A DNA stretch of 64,000 nt from Molanna angustata (GCA_963576475.1 OY754977.1:34763872-34827871); one strand, 5' to 3'. Shown: positions 10,585 to 21,395, counted from the first letter of the stretch. Numbers and translations: made by a program. Notes: generated from the letters alone by a model not told the origin.

Positions 10585-11283
10585 TTGAATTATGGAATAC
10601 CACAAGGTAACCGTCGAAACAATGAATATTCTTAATAGTTCCCTCATCATCATACATTACATTAGAGCGTTAAACTCAATTCAAGTGGTTATAGCAATTT
10701 AATATTATAATAAAATTGAATTATGGAATACCACAAGGTAACCGTCGAAACAATGAATATTCTTAATAGTTCCCTCATCATCATACATTACATTAGAGCG
10801 TTAAACTCAATTCAAGTGGTTATAGCAATTTAATATTATAATAAAATTGAATTATGGAATACCACAAGGTAACCGTCGAAACAATGAATATTCTTAATAG
10901 TTCCCTCATCATCATACATTACATTAGAGCGTTAAACTCAATTCAAGTGGTTATAGCAATTTAATATTATAATAAAATTGAATTATGGAATACCACAAGG
11001 TAACCGTCGAAACAATGAATATTCTTAATAGTTCCCTCATCATCATACATTACATTAGAGCGTTAAACTCAATTCAAGTGGTTATAGCAATTTAATATTA
11101 TAATAAAATTGAATTATGGAATACCACAAGGTAACCGTCGAAACAATGAATATTCTTAATAGTTCCCTCATCATCATACATTACATTAGAGCGTTAAACT
11201 CAATTCAAGTGGTTATAGCAATTTAATATTATAATAAAATTGAATTATGGAATACCACAAGGTAACCGTCGAAACAATGAATA
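10536..11283 (+). repeat. 131-bp tandem array, 5.7 copies
   Basis: Units start at 10536, 10667, 10798, 10929, 11060 and 11191, each GCGTTAAACTCAATTCAAG..., with no sequence difference noticed between full units. The first ~48 bp of each unit is the outer part of the right arm of the inverted repeat at 10307-10584; the rest is flanking DNA that includes GGAATACCACAAGGT, which reads GIPQG, a reverse-transcriptase motif. The near-identity indicates recent amplification. Confidence 0.95.
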
Positions 11284-11819
11284 ATCTTATTTGCTGTTTT
11301 GTTTCATGGGTTTTTTTCTATTTATAATTTTTTTCCTTCTTGTTTTTTAATTGTTTTACTATGTATGTGTAAAAGGCTATCAAGCCGTAAACTTAAAGAA
11401 ATAAGTAAATAAATACATAAAATATAAAATACTTATAATATACATTAATACTATACTTAAAAAGTACAAACCTCTATTGAACAGGAAGGGAGATGGAATA
11501 GTTCCAAATAAAAACATTGTTACTCCATATACCTATATGTAGTTCCGTGGTCGTTCAGTATTCGTTTGCAATAAAATGGATTAAATAAAATCAGAGGAAA
11601 ATATTGTATAATGTACATATTTCAGGGTAAATACTAGTGAAGATATCGCGTGCGATACGCCATCGCGAAAAAACGAGTGGAAGAAGGCCAAGGTAAAATA
11701 ATGAAGACCAAATATACCAACTTATTTCCAAATGGGGGAAAGGAACATATTTTTGTTATTTCTGTTTGTTAGAAAGTGTCATTTAAATAACTAAATATTT
11801 TCATAGCAAAAAGGAAATT
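11284..11819. other. non-coding; one exon-like island at 11626-11692
   Basis: Mostly AT-rich. A GC-richer 67-bp island at 11626-11692 is preceded by TATTTCAG and followed by GTAAAATAA, and reads openly as VNTSEDIACDTPSRKNEWKK on the plus strand. It could be an orphan exon of a plus-strand transcript or a chance match. The rest shows nothing. Confidence 0.3.
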
Positions 11820-11836
11820 ATGAACCAATTGATTCG

Positions 11837-12356
11837 GCAGATGAATCACTATACAATGTCCTTATTAATCCAAATTTACCTCAGTATCTCAAAGATAGAT
11901 TCACTTATCTTTCAAGCTACGGGCGTCCACTTCGATCTGCTGAACGTGCTTTACTATCTATCCCTATTCATAGTTCTGATTTTTTTAGCTCTTCATTTGA
12001 AGTACATTCAGCTGATATTACATCGTCTATCTCATTAAACATCTTCAAGAAAAGGCTAAAGCAAAAATATTTATCTGATAACACCTGATTATAACTTCCT
12101 CTCCTCTTCCTTTCCTTATCCTTTAGTTTTCCTATCATTGCTATGAATTGTCCTTATATGATATCTTCTTTGTTTTTTTTTACATTTCTTCTGCTGTATT
12201 TATTTTGTAATGTGATTAACTTATTACCATAGTACACATTGTTTTGTATACTTAACATTTACTCTGGTTGGTTGTAAGAAATTGCCATTAGGCAATAAGC
12301 CCGCCAGTGTACTTATTATATGTACAAGAATACTAAAAATAAATAAATAAATAAAA
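11837..12356 (+). mobile_element. LINE C-terminal fragment with complete 3' UTR
   Basis: An open stretch reads SLYNVLINPNLPQYLKDRF, then SYGRPLRSAERALLSIP, then ISLNIFKKRLKQKYLSDNT and a stop at about 12088. A 3' UTR of about 270 bp contains GAAATTGCCATTAGGCAATA and ends in (AAAT)n at 12335-12356. Fragments with the same UTR motif occur on the minus strand near 42836-42876 and 62535-62580. Confidence 0.75.
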
Positions 12357-12867
12357 CCCCCCCAAAAATATATTTTTGGTGTTGGATTTTTAAAATAAAT
12401 TAAAATATGTTATATTATTCAACCACATAAATGTCCACGAGAGAAAAGGGAAATTGCTCTTGCTGACATAAACTTACTGAAGCATATTATACAATATTTC
12501 CGGTCGATTTGTTTGTAGAGTTAATCATAATACGACGTTTTTCTTGCGTTCATTCTTTACTCATATTTCTACTTTCTCCTCTCCTATTCATTTATTTTGT
12601 TTTCAGTTGTTGTATAATTCAAAGGATGTAAGAAATGTTCACTTAATATCCAGTAACATTTTGTTACAACGTAATATTTTATGGTTTCGACATTACCATG
12701 AGTTATGTCTATTTGTTTTAACCTATTTCAACAAGAGATTCTAGAAAAAAACATTTGCCTTTTTACTCTCCATAACTGTTTTATGAATTAAGATAAGCAT
12801 AATCTGTTTAATATAATATTATAATATAATATATTATAATAATATAATATAATATATGATTTTTTTA
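12357..12867. other. non-coding AT-rich stretch
   Basis: Nothing recognised apart from a TAATA-rich simple region at 12815-12857. Confidence 0.4.
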
Positions 12868-12871
12868 TTAA

Positions 12872-13528
12872 GGGGGGGACTGCTGCCAACGTACCTATTT
12901 TTCAATTTGATATACCATCATTATTTCTTATCAAATCGTTTTGAAAAAAATAATTTAGATAGCTTGGATATTAATAAATAAAAATATACCTTAACTTTTT
13001 GATAATCTTCTGTATAAATTCTTGTAGAAAAATAATGGCATACCTCGATTTTCAACGTTTATCATATATTTTTAATAAAATAAACTATAAGGCGTAGAGT
13101 AATATATTTTTTTTAAATTAAAGAAGACAAAAATATCTAGAAAAATATGATGTGACGTTGCATTAATGCTTCAGGTTTAGTAAATAAACCTTAAAAACAT
13201 TTATTTTCCATTCAGCGCCATTGCGTAATAAAAGTTTTTTGGTATATTTACTTAACCTGATGCGTTAATGCAACGTCATATCATATTTTTCCAGGTATTT
13301 TGTTCTTCTTTAATTTATAAAAAAAAAATATTGCTCTATACCTTATATTTTTTTAGAAATTTAAGATAAATCGGGGTATGCTTATTATTTTCCTACAAGA
13401 ATATACAGAACATAATCAAAAAGTTAAGGTATATTTCTCTTTATTAATTTTTTTTCAAAATGATTCGTTTAGTAATAATGATGGTATATCAAATTGAAAA
13501 AATAGGTACGTTGGCAGCAGTCACCCTC
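12872..13528. mobile_element. TTAA-flanked foldback DNA transposon, 657 bp
   Basis: Arms of about 290-320 bp are imperfect complements: GACTGCTGCCAACGTACC on the left and GGTACGTTGGCAGCAGTC on the right, continuing inward through CAACGTCA...TGACGTTG. A TTAA lies at both edges (12868-12871 and 13529-13532), the target duplication used by piggyBac-type transposases. The centre of about 50-60 bp has no reading frame, so it is non-autonomous. It sits inside a Helitron-like element, whose sequence continues directly after the right TTAA. Confidence 0.8.
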
Positions 13529-13532
13529 TTAA

Positions 13533-14020
13533 GAAAAACAATTTTTTTATGATAAATTTATGAGTTTAACTGCCTTATATTTCCATTTTTTTTAATATTG
13601 AAAAAAGCCGAAACACCCCAACTAGATAATTTAATTTTCCATAAAAATATTACTATTGTAGAAGTACCTACATCTCAATTTTTTTGATCAATTTATATAA
13701 AATTTGAATTTAAGGACGACATCGCTTCATACAATTTATATGGCAGTCGCCTGTACACAATATCTCAGAAGACTTAATAGTTTGATACTTCATCTCCAAA
13801 TATACATACATACCTACCATCATGCTTTTTCCATATTCTTGGTAGGAAAAAAGGATTGACCTATATACTGTCCTATCTTACATACATACATACATACATG
13901 AAAACAAAATATCTTAAAATATTCAATAATATGTTTATGAGTTTATAGTTTGGTACTTATTCTTCAACTATACATACTATCGCTATCGACAGTTGGATCG
14001 CATGTATTACATGCAACTAG
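13533..14020 (+). mobile_element. Helitron-like element, 3' half (copy interrupted by the TTAA element)
   Basis: Sequence from TTATGATAAATTTATGAG to the terminus ATGCAACTAG (followed by T at 14021) matches the 3' half of the copy at 2869-3960. The 5' half is not recognised on the other side of the TTAA element, so it was probably truncated earlier. Confidence 0.75.
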
Positions 14021-14925
14021 TATATGTATATTAACAATAGGACAAGTACTTGATGCACTACCTTCTGAGCCGTATCCAGAATGGCCCCCTTACCATTTCA
14101 CACAAACTTTACACAATACATCCTTCTCTTACATGTTTTGTTATGGCCATTACGCACACTACAATTACTTCATCCATTCATTATTTCAATTTAATACCAC
14201 ACACATACACACACACACAAATACAAAGGAAAAGCACGACTTTGAAGAAAAAATACCTATATGACGTATTATGTTAGATATTTTCATTAAATTGATGCAT
14301 TTGATACATAAATATCTTTTAATACTAAATACATATGTGGGCATACGTTCGCGGCTCACTTGTGCTATAAAGTAACTTTATGACAGACTTTCCAAAACAT
14401 TTGGTCGATTTCGGCATTAAGTTTTTCTCTGTCGGACCATTAAAACCGTAAAATTATCTGCCATATTAAATTATCCTCTAAACGTATTATTTTCTACCCT
14501 CATCCCCACCCTACCCACAGCTGGTGATGTTTATCGAATAAAAGCCAAATTTTCTCGTGTTTTTTTCTTTCTAATTTAGTTAACATACCTCCTCTATATT
14601 GTTCTATGCCATTTACTGTGTTTCCATTTTAATAGTTCTCATAATAGAACAATACAAAATCAGACCAAGGATATCTGAAAAAATTTAAACCGTTTACAAC
14701 CCACGTATGAAAACACATTTTTTAATCTTAAATTTATCGGTTTTGTTACCTTTATCGGAGACAATTCAGCATATTTTTCATAGGTTTTGTTACCTTTATT
14801 GGAAGACAGCTAAAACTTGTATTGCCTATCATCGGATCGGTATTTTAACTCAGGATCGGTATTTTGATTAACAGGACCTCTGTCATCAACTGATTTAAGT
14901 TATCATTTAATATTTACGTTATATC
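14021..14925. other. non-coding stretch
   Basis: A short CA run at 14202-14219 is the only structured feature. Two related phrases containing GTTTTGTTACCTTTAT (14736-14760, 14780-14803) form a partial direct repeat. No gene recognised. Confidence 0.4.
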
Positions 14926-14929
14926 TAAG

Positions 14930-15230
14930 TTCATTTAAGTTTAAAGTCATACACAAAATAATCAACAGCACTATTGATTGCCCAGTATTGATTGACGTTA
15001 GCGCAATTAACATACATGCACCACTCAGATGCCTACTAAATAATTCACTCTTCCTCCCCTCAACTTGCAGAACACAAATGCAAGATTTAGGAAACCAACA
15101 AACAGAATGTGCAATTAATACAACAAAACCTTCCCAGACACACACATATTCTCCAAATCATACGCAGCATTCAAACATGAAATAAGACACATTCAAAAAT
15201 CATCACCACAACACGCGATGACATACATTT
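14930..15230 (+). mobile_element. LINE C-terminal fragment
   Basis: The plus strand reads DCPVLIDVSAINIHAPLRC, then LFLPSTCRTQMQDLG and, in another frame, FSKSYAAFKHEIRHIQKSS. The order DCPxLxxxIxINIxxxxxR / PxxRTN / D.FS.S matches the post-RT tail of Jockey-type LINEs. Frameshifts show it is dead. Confidence 0.6.
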
Positions 15231-15269
15231 TTTTTTCGATAAAAAATGAATATGTCCTTGTTAAACAAG

Positions 15270-15378
15270 TACAACACATACACTTCCACACATACACTTC
15301 CCATACACATACACATACACTTCCACATACACTTCCACATATAAATCCACATGTAAATACACATACACTTCCACACTA
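15270..15378 (+). repeat. CACATACACTTCC-type minisatellite
   Basis: Short units of ACACATACACTTCC and CACATAC recur about eight times with length variation. Confidence 0.8.
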
Positions 15379-15439
15379 GTTATATTGAATTAAGGCTTCT
15401 TAATTTTAATTTATAAATAAATTTGGTATGGTGAAATAA

Positions 15440-15838
15440 AATCAAAGTATTCAGTTCTACTACTTTAATGACACTGACTAGTTTCGGTCATCCAGTGACC
15501 ATTTTCAAAGACTTTGGAATGGAGTTCTACCAAGAATTGTTCGTAGAGAAGTTATTTTTGTATTAATTTTTGTTTTGTTTGCCCCTTAATGTTTTTGTAT
15601 AGTCAATTTCTTAACTATTTCATTTTCCTCATGTTATTTTTTTATTGCTTTTTAACTTGTTATATCATTTATGGGAATTATTTTTATTGTGCTACTTTGC
15701 AAACTTTCACTTATGTATATACATTGTGAATACTGTAAGGTTGGCAGAGAATCGTTGAATTAATATATTGCTATTAGTTATACACACATTTATATTCTGT
15801 AACTGCTTGTTTTCCTTAATGAATAAATAAATAAATAA
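15440..15838 (+). mobile_element. LINE 3' UTR-like block ending in (AATA)n
   Basis: It begins in a sequence with GACTAGTTTCGGTCATCCAG and runs into a T-rich region and then GAATAAATAAATAAATAAG at 15820-15838, a typical LINE tail. The phrase GAATGGAGTTCTACCAAGAA at 15518 is echoed at 20379 (ATGGAGTTCTTTCAAGAATT). Only a few residues of protein similarity remain. Confidence 0.4.
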
Positions 15839-16172
15839 GCTCGTGGTAATCGTCCATTGATTACAATTTACAAGCAGAACATTTTTTAAAAATACGGTAT
15901 GCATGAAAAGTCTACGATGCTTAACGATACTAATAAAATTAATGTTTAAGAAGTTCGAAAAGACAACTAAGTTTTAATTTGACTGTTAATGACATTGACT
16001 GGTATAAACGGTTTATTTAAATGACACTGAATGTTATACCGGTTTATCAAACCCCGCATGACCAATAATACTTGGAAGTTTCATAAAAATATCAGCAAAG
16101 AACTTAGAACCACAAGGAGACACTTATGTTTCCATGTTTGGTAACAAGGTCAAAAATAATAAATAATAGTAT

Positions 16173-16357
16173 TGTAGCAGCGCCTGGTCGGCTGCAGCAC
16201 GTATGACCTCAGGATTCTCGAATGCTCCCGAAGATTGACGAGGATCAACGAACCATAGCCCACCGTCGTTGATACGAGCCGATCGACAGATCTTTATTCA
16301 TGTGTTGATCGTTCAATAAAGTCGATCATCAATCTTCTTTAGTTCCGACCCACGACA
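16173..16357 (+). mobile_element. possible 185-bp solo LTR
   Basis: A GC-rich island in AT-rich DNA opens TGTAGCAGCGCC and closes CCGACCCACGACA, giving TGT...ACA ends. A polyadenylation signal AATAAA lies at about 16315. A clear target-site duplication is not visible and there is only one copy in the window, so the LTR call is inference. Confidence 0.4.
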
Positions 16358-16639
16358 TTACAAATTAATTAAGTTATTATTTATATTGTAATTTCATTTG
16401 TTTCGAATAAACCAGTATTGATCATGTAAGTAGTTTTTTGATTGAAACTCTTCATCACTATTAATTATGTATTATCAATTATTTAATGAAAAGACATGAG
16501 CAATATGATACTTGGAGGTAAATGTTTTAAATAAAATATAATCCATTTGAATACGCAAATATGTAAAACAATACTTTTGATTTAAATAAATTAATAAACA
16601 TACCTATGCCCCCAAAGCATTTTATGTCATAATCTTAAT

Positions 16640-17040
16640 ATCTAGTCTATGTACCTCTGTTTTCGCTTCAACCATTATCAGATCAGAGACTCATCACTCA
16701 TTCTTTTGATGTAGAAAAAAATAGTAATGTACAACAATGAATTCTTCTTAGCACAGAATTTTACCTAGTATTGTACTATGGTACATAGCTTCTTGCTCTG
16801 GTTCTGGCAAACCGCCAATACGGTGAGCTGAAATCGTTTTATCTCGATGGAATTAAACATCTCTGAAAATGTTTTAATAGCTTTCTCTTCAAATGGGTAG
16901 TTGCTGTTATGTAAGGTGAAATACATATAGTTTAGAAGGGATATGAAGAAACGGCAGAAAAATTTCATATCTCCCTCGGCCACCTGCTAATATCCTTACT
17001 GGATCATTAACTACGTGCATAATTTGTATCGCATCGCATT
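16640..17040. other. unassigned stretch with a short minus-strand reading frame
   Basis: The minus strand is open from 16983 to 16765 (72 codons; includes FEEKAIKTFSEMFNSIEIKR). I do not recognise it. It lacks obvious splice sites and lies next to transposon remains, so it may be transposon-derived. Confidence 0.2.
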
Positions 17041-17049
17041 TGTATCGGA

Positions 17050-17248
17050 CCATTACACGTTACAATGATATTGGTAGCATCAAAAAACGCCATGGAGGTG
17101 GTCATCCAAAAACAACAACATCGCCAGAAATGTTTCGAAAGGTGAAGGCCAGAATTCAATGTAATCCATGACAAAGCGCAGTTCAATTGATGAAAAATCT
17201 AATTTGTGTCTTCACGAAGTATAGGGCGCATATTAAAAAATGAAGTTA
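17050..17248 (+). mobile_element. mariner/Tc1-like transposase fragment
   Basis: The plus strand reads YNDIGSIKKRHGGGHPKTTT, then SPEMFRKVKARIQCNP followed by a stop and SAVQLMKNL. A 'xGGGRPx...SPExxxxVKARIxxNPxxS' pattern is the linker between the two helix-turn-helix units of Tc1/mariner transposases. An in-frame stop and loss of the catalytic region show it is inactive. It ends at the half-MITE at 17249. Confidence 0.65.
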
Positions 17249-17347
17249 GACATCTAAAGATATTATAGAACTCCATATAATAATTATATCTATGATATGG
17301 GTAACCGTGAGGGCTCTGATTTCGCCAATTGGACCAGACTTGCCCCC
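17249..17347 (+). mobile_element. half of the GGGGGCAAGTCTGG foldback MITE
   Basis: This matches the centre and right arm of the element at 5959-6141, from GACATCTAAAGATATTATAG to ACCAGACTTGCCCCC. The left arm is absent, so the palindrome is broken. Confidence 0.8.
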
Positions 17348-17960
17348 TGATTGCAATATGATTTGTTACCTAACTAATATGATCATAATCTTTTACGATT
17401 TTTTACGATTGCATAACGCGAAAAATGGATTTTTTCCCTGTGGGGAGTCAATGTTTCATGACAAATTTTAATATCTCATATCTCAATAGTATCTCCCGTA
17501 ATATCTAAAGTTAACAAGCTGATGACAGGTCGTAAGCTCTATTGTGCTTGATTTCCGACCTTTCCTATGAAATATTATAAAAATATATAAGTTTCGTCGC
17601 TTTTGAGATATTAAAATTCGTCGTATAATATTATTAACTACAGTCCGATTTCAATCTTACCAGCAATAATCAAATAATAGTGAAAATTATTAGATACTTA
17701 TCAACAAATTACATATTTAGAAAATAATAAAACATACATTGTGATAGTTAATTTGGTTTCCATGAAGGTAAAAGCACTCCAGACGGGATTGCCTTCCTTC
17801 TACGCATCACATTAGACTCTCTGGATAAGAAAGAATCCACTTGAGGAATTTTCTGTGATAGCATATTACTTAAAAACTTTAATATTACGGGATGAAAGAT
17901 ACAGAAAAAAGGTTATAGATATTCGTTGAAATTATTTTTATTAACACTGTGGAAATCCAT
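17348..17960. other. non-coding AT-rich stretch
   Basis: No gene is recognised. TTTTACGATT occurs twice in succession at about 17391-17410. Confidence 0.4.
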
Positions 17961-17964
17961 AATA

Positions 17965-18456
17965 ATTAAGTAAATAAAATTTTTAAATAAAAATTTCGGT
18001 AACAAAAAACTTTGTTTCTTCCACTTCACATTTATATTTGATGGAACGTTTTCGAACTGTACTAGTTCATCTTCAGCATCTAATACAAAAAGAAAGGGAA
18101 AAAACTCGATATTTTAGAAGCCCTGGAAATAAATAAAAGAAAAAATAACCCCAATTTACTAAATATTCAGATTCCTCCAGTAAATTCACCAATATTGAAT
18201 ATTATTAAGAACCAAACGAAACACAAACCTACACCGCTCGCTACCGCTCACCCCCACCAGTTAATTACCCCCGCCATACTCAACCCGCCCACTCGCCAAT
18301 GGAAGATGACAACACGCACAATAGAATCAGTCACATTTCAGATGCTGAAGATGAACTAGTACAGTTCGAAAACGTTCCATCAAATATAAATGTGAAGTGG
18401 AAGAAACAAAGTTTTTTGTTACCAAAATTTTTATTTAAAAATTTTATTTACTTAAT
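17965..18456. mobile_element. foldback element with about 118-bp terminal inverted repeats
   Basis: It opens ATTAAGTAAATAAAATTTTT and closes with the complement ending TTTACTTAAT. The arms contain CACTTCACATTTATATTTGATGG and CTGTACTAGTTCATCTTCAG and their complements. The interior of about 260 bp is C-rich on the plus strand (ACCGCTCACCCCCACC) and has a diverged relative at 21830-22165, so this is a dispersed family. Confidence 0.8.
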
Positions 18457-18477
18457 GGTTATAGATATGTTTCTTAT

Positions 18478-18683
18478 CCTATCTAGCCTATCTAGGAAAC
18501 CGCAAAGAATATGTTGAATCTAGTAATATCAGATCGCGGACAGCTACAACAAGTTGTGGAATTTCTCAGGGATCTGTGCTTGGACCATTTTTATTTCTAT
18601 TATACATTAATGACTTGCCTAACTGCACTAATATGAACTCTGCAATTATAATGTTTGCTGACGATACCTCACTAATTCTTTAA
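18478..18683 (+). mobile_element. LINE reverse-transcriptase core fragment with intact FADD
   Basis: The plus strand reads continuously YLAYLGNRKEYVE, TTSCGISQGSVLGPFLF, LLYINDLPNCTN and IMFADDTSLIL before a stop at 18681-18683. These are consecutive reverse-transcriptase motifs, including the catalytic FADD. Only about 65 codons are present, so it is a fragment flanked by unrelated sequence and not a working polymerase. Confidence 0.88.
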
Positions 18684-19535
18684 GGGATATAATATAATTT
18701 GGTAACTATAGATTATACCTACTTAACAATCATTAACAATGTTAAAAGACTAATTTTACGATATCTCCTTAGTTTTAAATATGACAAAAACAAATGTTAT
18801 GAGATTCTCTCTTGGAATACCACATGATTTACATATTTTGCCAGAGCCAAAATGAATAAATATTTATTTTCATAGTTTTTTTTACAACAAGTATTCTGTA
18901 AGGAACCTATGGGTGATAATATGCAATACAATATATTATAAGTTGTTCCGTTTTGATAGTAGATATTACTTTATTACACAGAAACATGGCTTAACATGGT
19001 AATGAGAAAATGTTTATCATGTTAAAGGAATTTCATTGCGTCGGCCTTCATTGTTATTTTTTTTTTATTATTTTATTTTTTTTGGATACAACAGCTATAA
19101 ATAAATTATAATGAAAAAACAACAAAATATGATTTACAACGCCAATGACTGTATCCATCTATTAAACAAAGGTAGGTATATAATTTCAAAATAATAATGT
19201 AAGTGAAACAATTATATCGTATCTATATACAAAATCGCTGCCTTAAAGATGAAGGGAATAATGGGGAAAGGGATGAGTTCTGCTGTCAAATAAAACCATT
19301 TGAAGGTGTCCTATGTGGATTTGTACAGGTTTTATTCATATGCGTACCTATATGTTTTATTTTATTTTGTTTTGTTAGTCAGTCAGTAGTTGCAACAATG
19401 TGATTGAATTTTAATGTTGTAGTTACCCGATTTCGGGTGACAGTTGGCTGAACATATGACTTCTGAATCTAAATTCCGAGCTTAGATTATTTTTATTTTA
19501 ATACTACGCAGGGGCGTACGTAGGGGACGCCAGCT
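18684..19535. other. non-coding AT-rich stretch
   Basis: The first ~140 bp (to about 18830) is probably a decayed continuation of the LINE above (phrases such as GGAATACCACATGATTTACA). No other gene or repeat recognised. Confidence 0.4.
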
Positions 19536-19539
19536 ATTA

Positions 19540-19735
19540 AGAATTGGCTCCATTATTCTTTTTCAAAGAAGCGCAGTAAGTAGCGTTGGGAAGAGTTCGC
19601 AATCTGCTCAGGAAAATATGAATTCGGATTTTAAAAAGATCCGGGTTGTAAGAAGGTAGAATCACAGAATTTGGAAGATCGTTCCACAGTCGGGTTGCTG
19701 TGTTAATAATAGATATGAAAAAAGTAGATAATGAT
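19540..19735 (-). mobile_element. LINE C-terminal fragment directly downstream of the Ig2 exon
   Basis: The minus strand reads TATRLWNDLPNSVILPSYNP, then LFKIRIHIFLSRL and a stop. 'xxRLWNxLPxxIxxxxSxxxFKxxLxxxL' is a widespread LINE C-terminal motif. Although it lies in the same strand and close to the dpr exon, a good donor site at 19758 separates the two, so it is intronic. Confidence 0.65.
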
Positions 19736-19758
19736 TTACAAAATAAATAAATACATAC

Positions 19759-20076
19759 CATTCAATACGTGAACGAGTATTGAATATGCTTTGGCCGGTG
19801 GAAGGGCGCATGTATAATTCCCAGCATCCGTGGGACCCAGACGCCCTAACCTGAGGGAGCTTTCGACGACGCCGCGCCTTAGAGCCTCTGTCTTGACGGC
19901 CACACCTCCCCTGGAGGCGTCTCTGTGCAGGGCTTGCGACCCGTGCAGCCACCACACGCTGTTGCTGCCACCCGCTATGCCCCTGACGATACAGCGGAGA
20001 TGAAGCGTGGAACCAGCCTCGTAGTACTGCTCCTTCAAGGGGACTCCGAACTCGTCTACTATTGACACCTCGGGAG
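19759..20076 (-). CDS. dpr20: Dpr-family gene, exon encoding Ig domain 2
   Basis: The exon starts after the acceptor TTTTCTTTTTTAG and ends at the donor G|GTATGT, with phase 1 at both ends (318 bp, 106 codons with borrowed bases). It encodes a complete immunoglobulin domain: APEVSIVDEFGVPL linker, the first Cys in LHLRCIVRG, Trp in NSVWWLHGS, the segment RGGVAVKTE, and DAGNYTCALP with the second Cys and a possible N-glycan site (NYT). It ends VHVLNG. Dpr proteins are neuronal surface receptors that bind DIP partners and guide synaptic matching. Resemblance to Dpr20 is from memory. A following exon (phase 1, membrane anchor) is not found in the window. Confidence 0.85.
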
Positions 20077-20191
20077 CTAAAAAAGAAAATTATATTTGAA
20101 TGAAATCAAACATTTCTTACTATGTAGATATATTAAAATAAAAAAAAAATGTACTTGGTGTTTGACGCTTTTCATTCAAAGCACATCGTCA

Positions 20192-20279
20192 GAATAATAC
20201 TCTTCAAGACTGAGACTAGTGGTTATATAAAAAATATACATGTCAGTACCACTATTCTCAGTCTTGTAGAGTATTATTC
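20192..20279. repeat. imperfect 32-bp inverted repeat in the intron
   Basis: GAATAATACTCTTCAAGACT at 20192 onward pairs with AGTCTTGTAGAGTATTATTC ending at 20279, with a 24-base spacer. It lies about 115 bp upstream (in gene orientation) of the Ig2 exon acceptor. Confidence 0.75.
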
Positions 20280-20378
20280 AGACAATGTTCCTTGCACGAA
20301 ACGTGTCAATAATCAAAGGAATTTCAATAGAACAAATACCAAGAATTTTTTTCATATTTGTAATATATAAATACATAC

Positions 20379-20915
20379 AATGGAGTTCTTTCAAGAATTG
20401 TTGATCGACAAACTAAACTTAGTTATTTTTTATTAAATAATGTCCATCACTTTGTATTGCCTAAAAATAAAAACTTTTGAAATGTGCACACTTACGGTGC
20501 TAACATATTATGGACTTGAGAAAATCACCAAAAGAAGCGCTGAAAGACTGAAATGCACGCAGCGATCCATGGAAAGCTCCATGTTCGGAGTAAGTCTGAG
20601 AAACATAATCCGAAATGAAGAAATAAGGCATCGGACCCGAGTAGTAGACGTCATGGATCGCATAGCGAAGCTCAAATGGCAGTGGGCAGGGCAAGACAAG
20701 TTGGTGAGTGCTGGGCCCCAAAATCCATAAATGGTAACCATGGGAAAATAGAAAATGCATCAGCAGGCCCCAAGAAAGATGGACAGTTGATATTCTCAGG
20801 ACGGCGCGCGGCGGGGAGAAAATGGATGCAGATGGCATCAAACAGACAGAGATTGAAGGAAATGGTATATAGAGGCCTATCTCCAGCAGTGGAAGGAAGA
20901 AAGCTGATAAAGTAA
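20379..20915 (+). mobile_element. RTE-like LINE C-terminal fragment
   Basis: The plus strand reads VLTYYGLEKITKRSAERLKC, TQRSMESSMFGVSLRN, IIRNEEIRHRTRVVDVMDRI and AKLKWQWAGQDK, then after a frameshift continues with RRAAGRKWMQMASNRQRLKE and ends near 20910. This is the post-RT region of the same LINE family as 5070-5315 and 23415-23810. In this intron it is antisense to the host gene. Confidence 0.8.
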
Positions 20916-20929
20916 AGATCACTCTGTAT

Positions 20930-20995
20930 TATATTGAACTATGCTTCCTGGGATGACGAAGTCCAACTATCCTTCCATCTCTTGGGTGGTCTACT
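20930..20995 (-). mobile_element. short LINE scrap (family of 22214-22628)
   Basis: The phrase GGGATGACGAAGTCCAACTA followed by TCCTTCCATCTCTTG recurs at about 22376-22408 inside a longer LINE copy, where the minus strand encodes KRWKDSW. This is a scrap of that C-terminus. Confidence 0.6.
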
Positions 20996-21395
20996 GGAAA
21001 AAATTAATTGAACAATGAGCTCAATTCCGAACTAACGTTTTTTTGTCCTCTCTATAGCCCGAACTATAAGTCCGATTGACTTCATATTGAAATCATATAT
21101 TCAAAGCCCATAAACTAAGAGCTGATTAGTTTTCTATATATACATATCCGTTAGTTTCTTCCCTATGATTTCATCTGTCTAAATTTTCAAAATGCTCTCA
21201 TGGTTTGGGAAATTGAGGTATTTTTATACTGTTTGAAATTGTGATACAACAAAAATTCTCTCATCAAAAATGAATTCAAGGATTGTCAAAATTTAAAGAA
21301 AAAAATCTATGGTCTGCCATATCAATGTGAAATAAATTTCATATTTGTATGAAAAATGTATATAACAGAAGTAAAACAGCTTCTGTTTGGGAAAA
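20996..21395. other. non-coding AT-rich stretch
   Basis: No gene or repeat recognised. Confidence 0.4.

Noticed and set aside
10536..11283. CRISPR-like or origin-type iterons
   Set aside because: 131-bp units without spacers, traceable to an adjacent inverted repeat.
19540..19735. C-terminal exon of the dpr gene
   Set aside because: The reading is a LINE motif (RLWNDLP) and continues a frame across the donor site; it lacks the membrane-anchor tail expected of a Dpr.
20500..20922. Minus-strand frame of 140 codons
   Set aside because: Antisense shadow of the plus-strand RTE-like LINE C-terminus.
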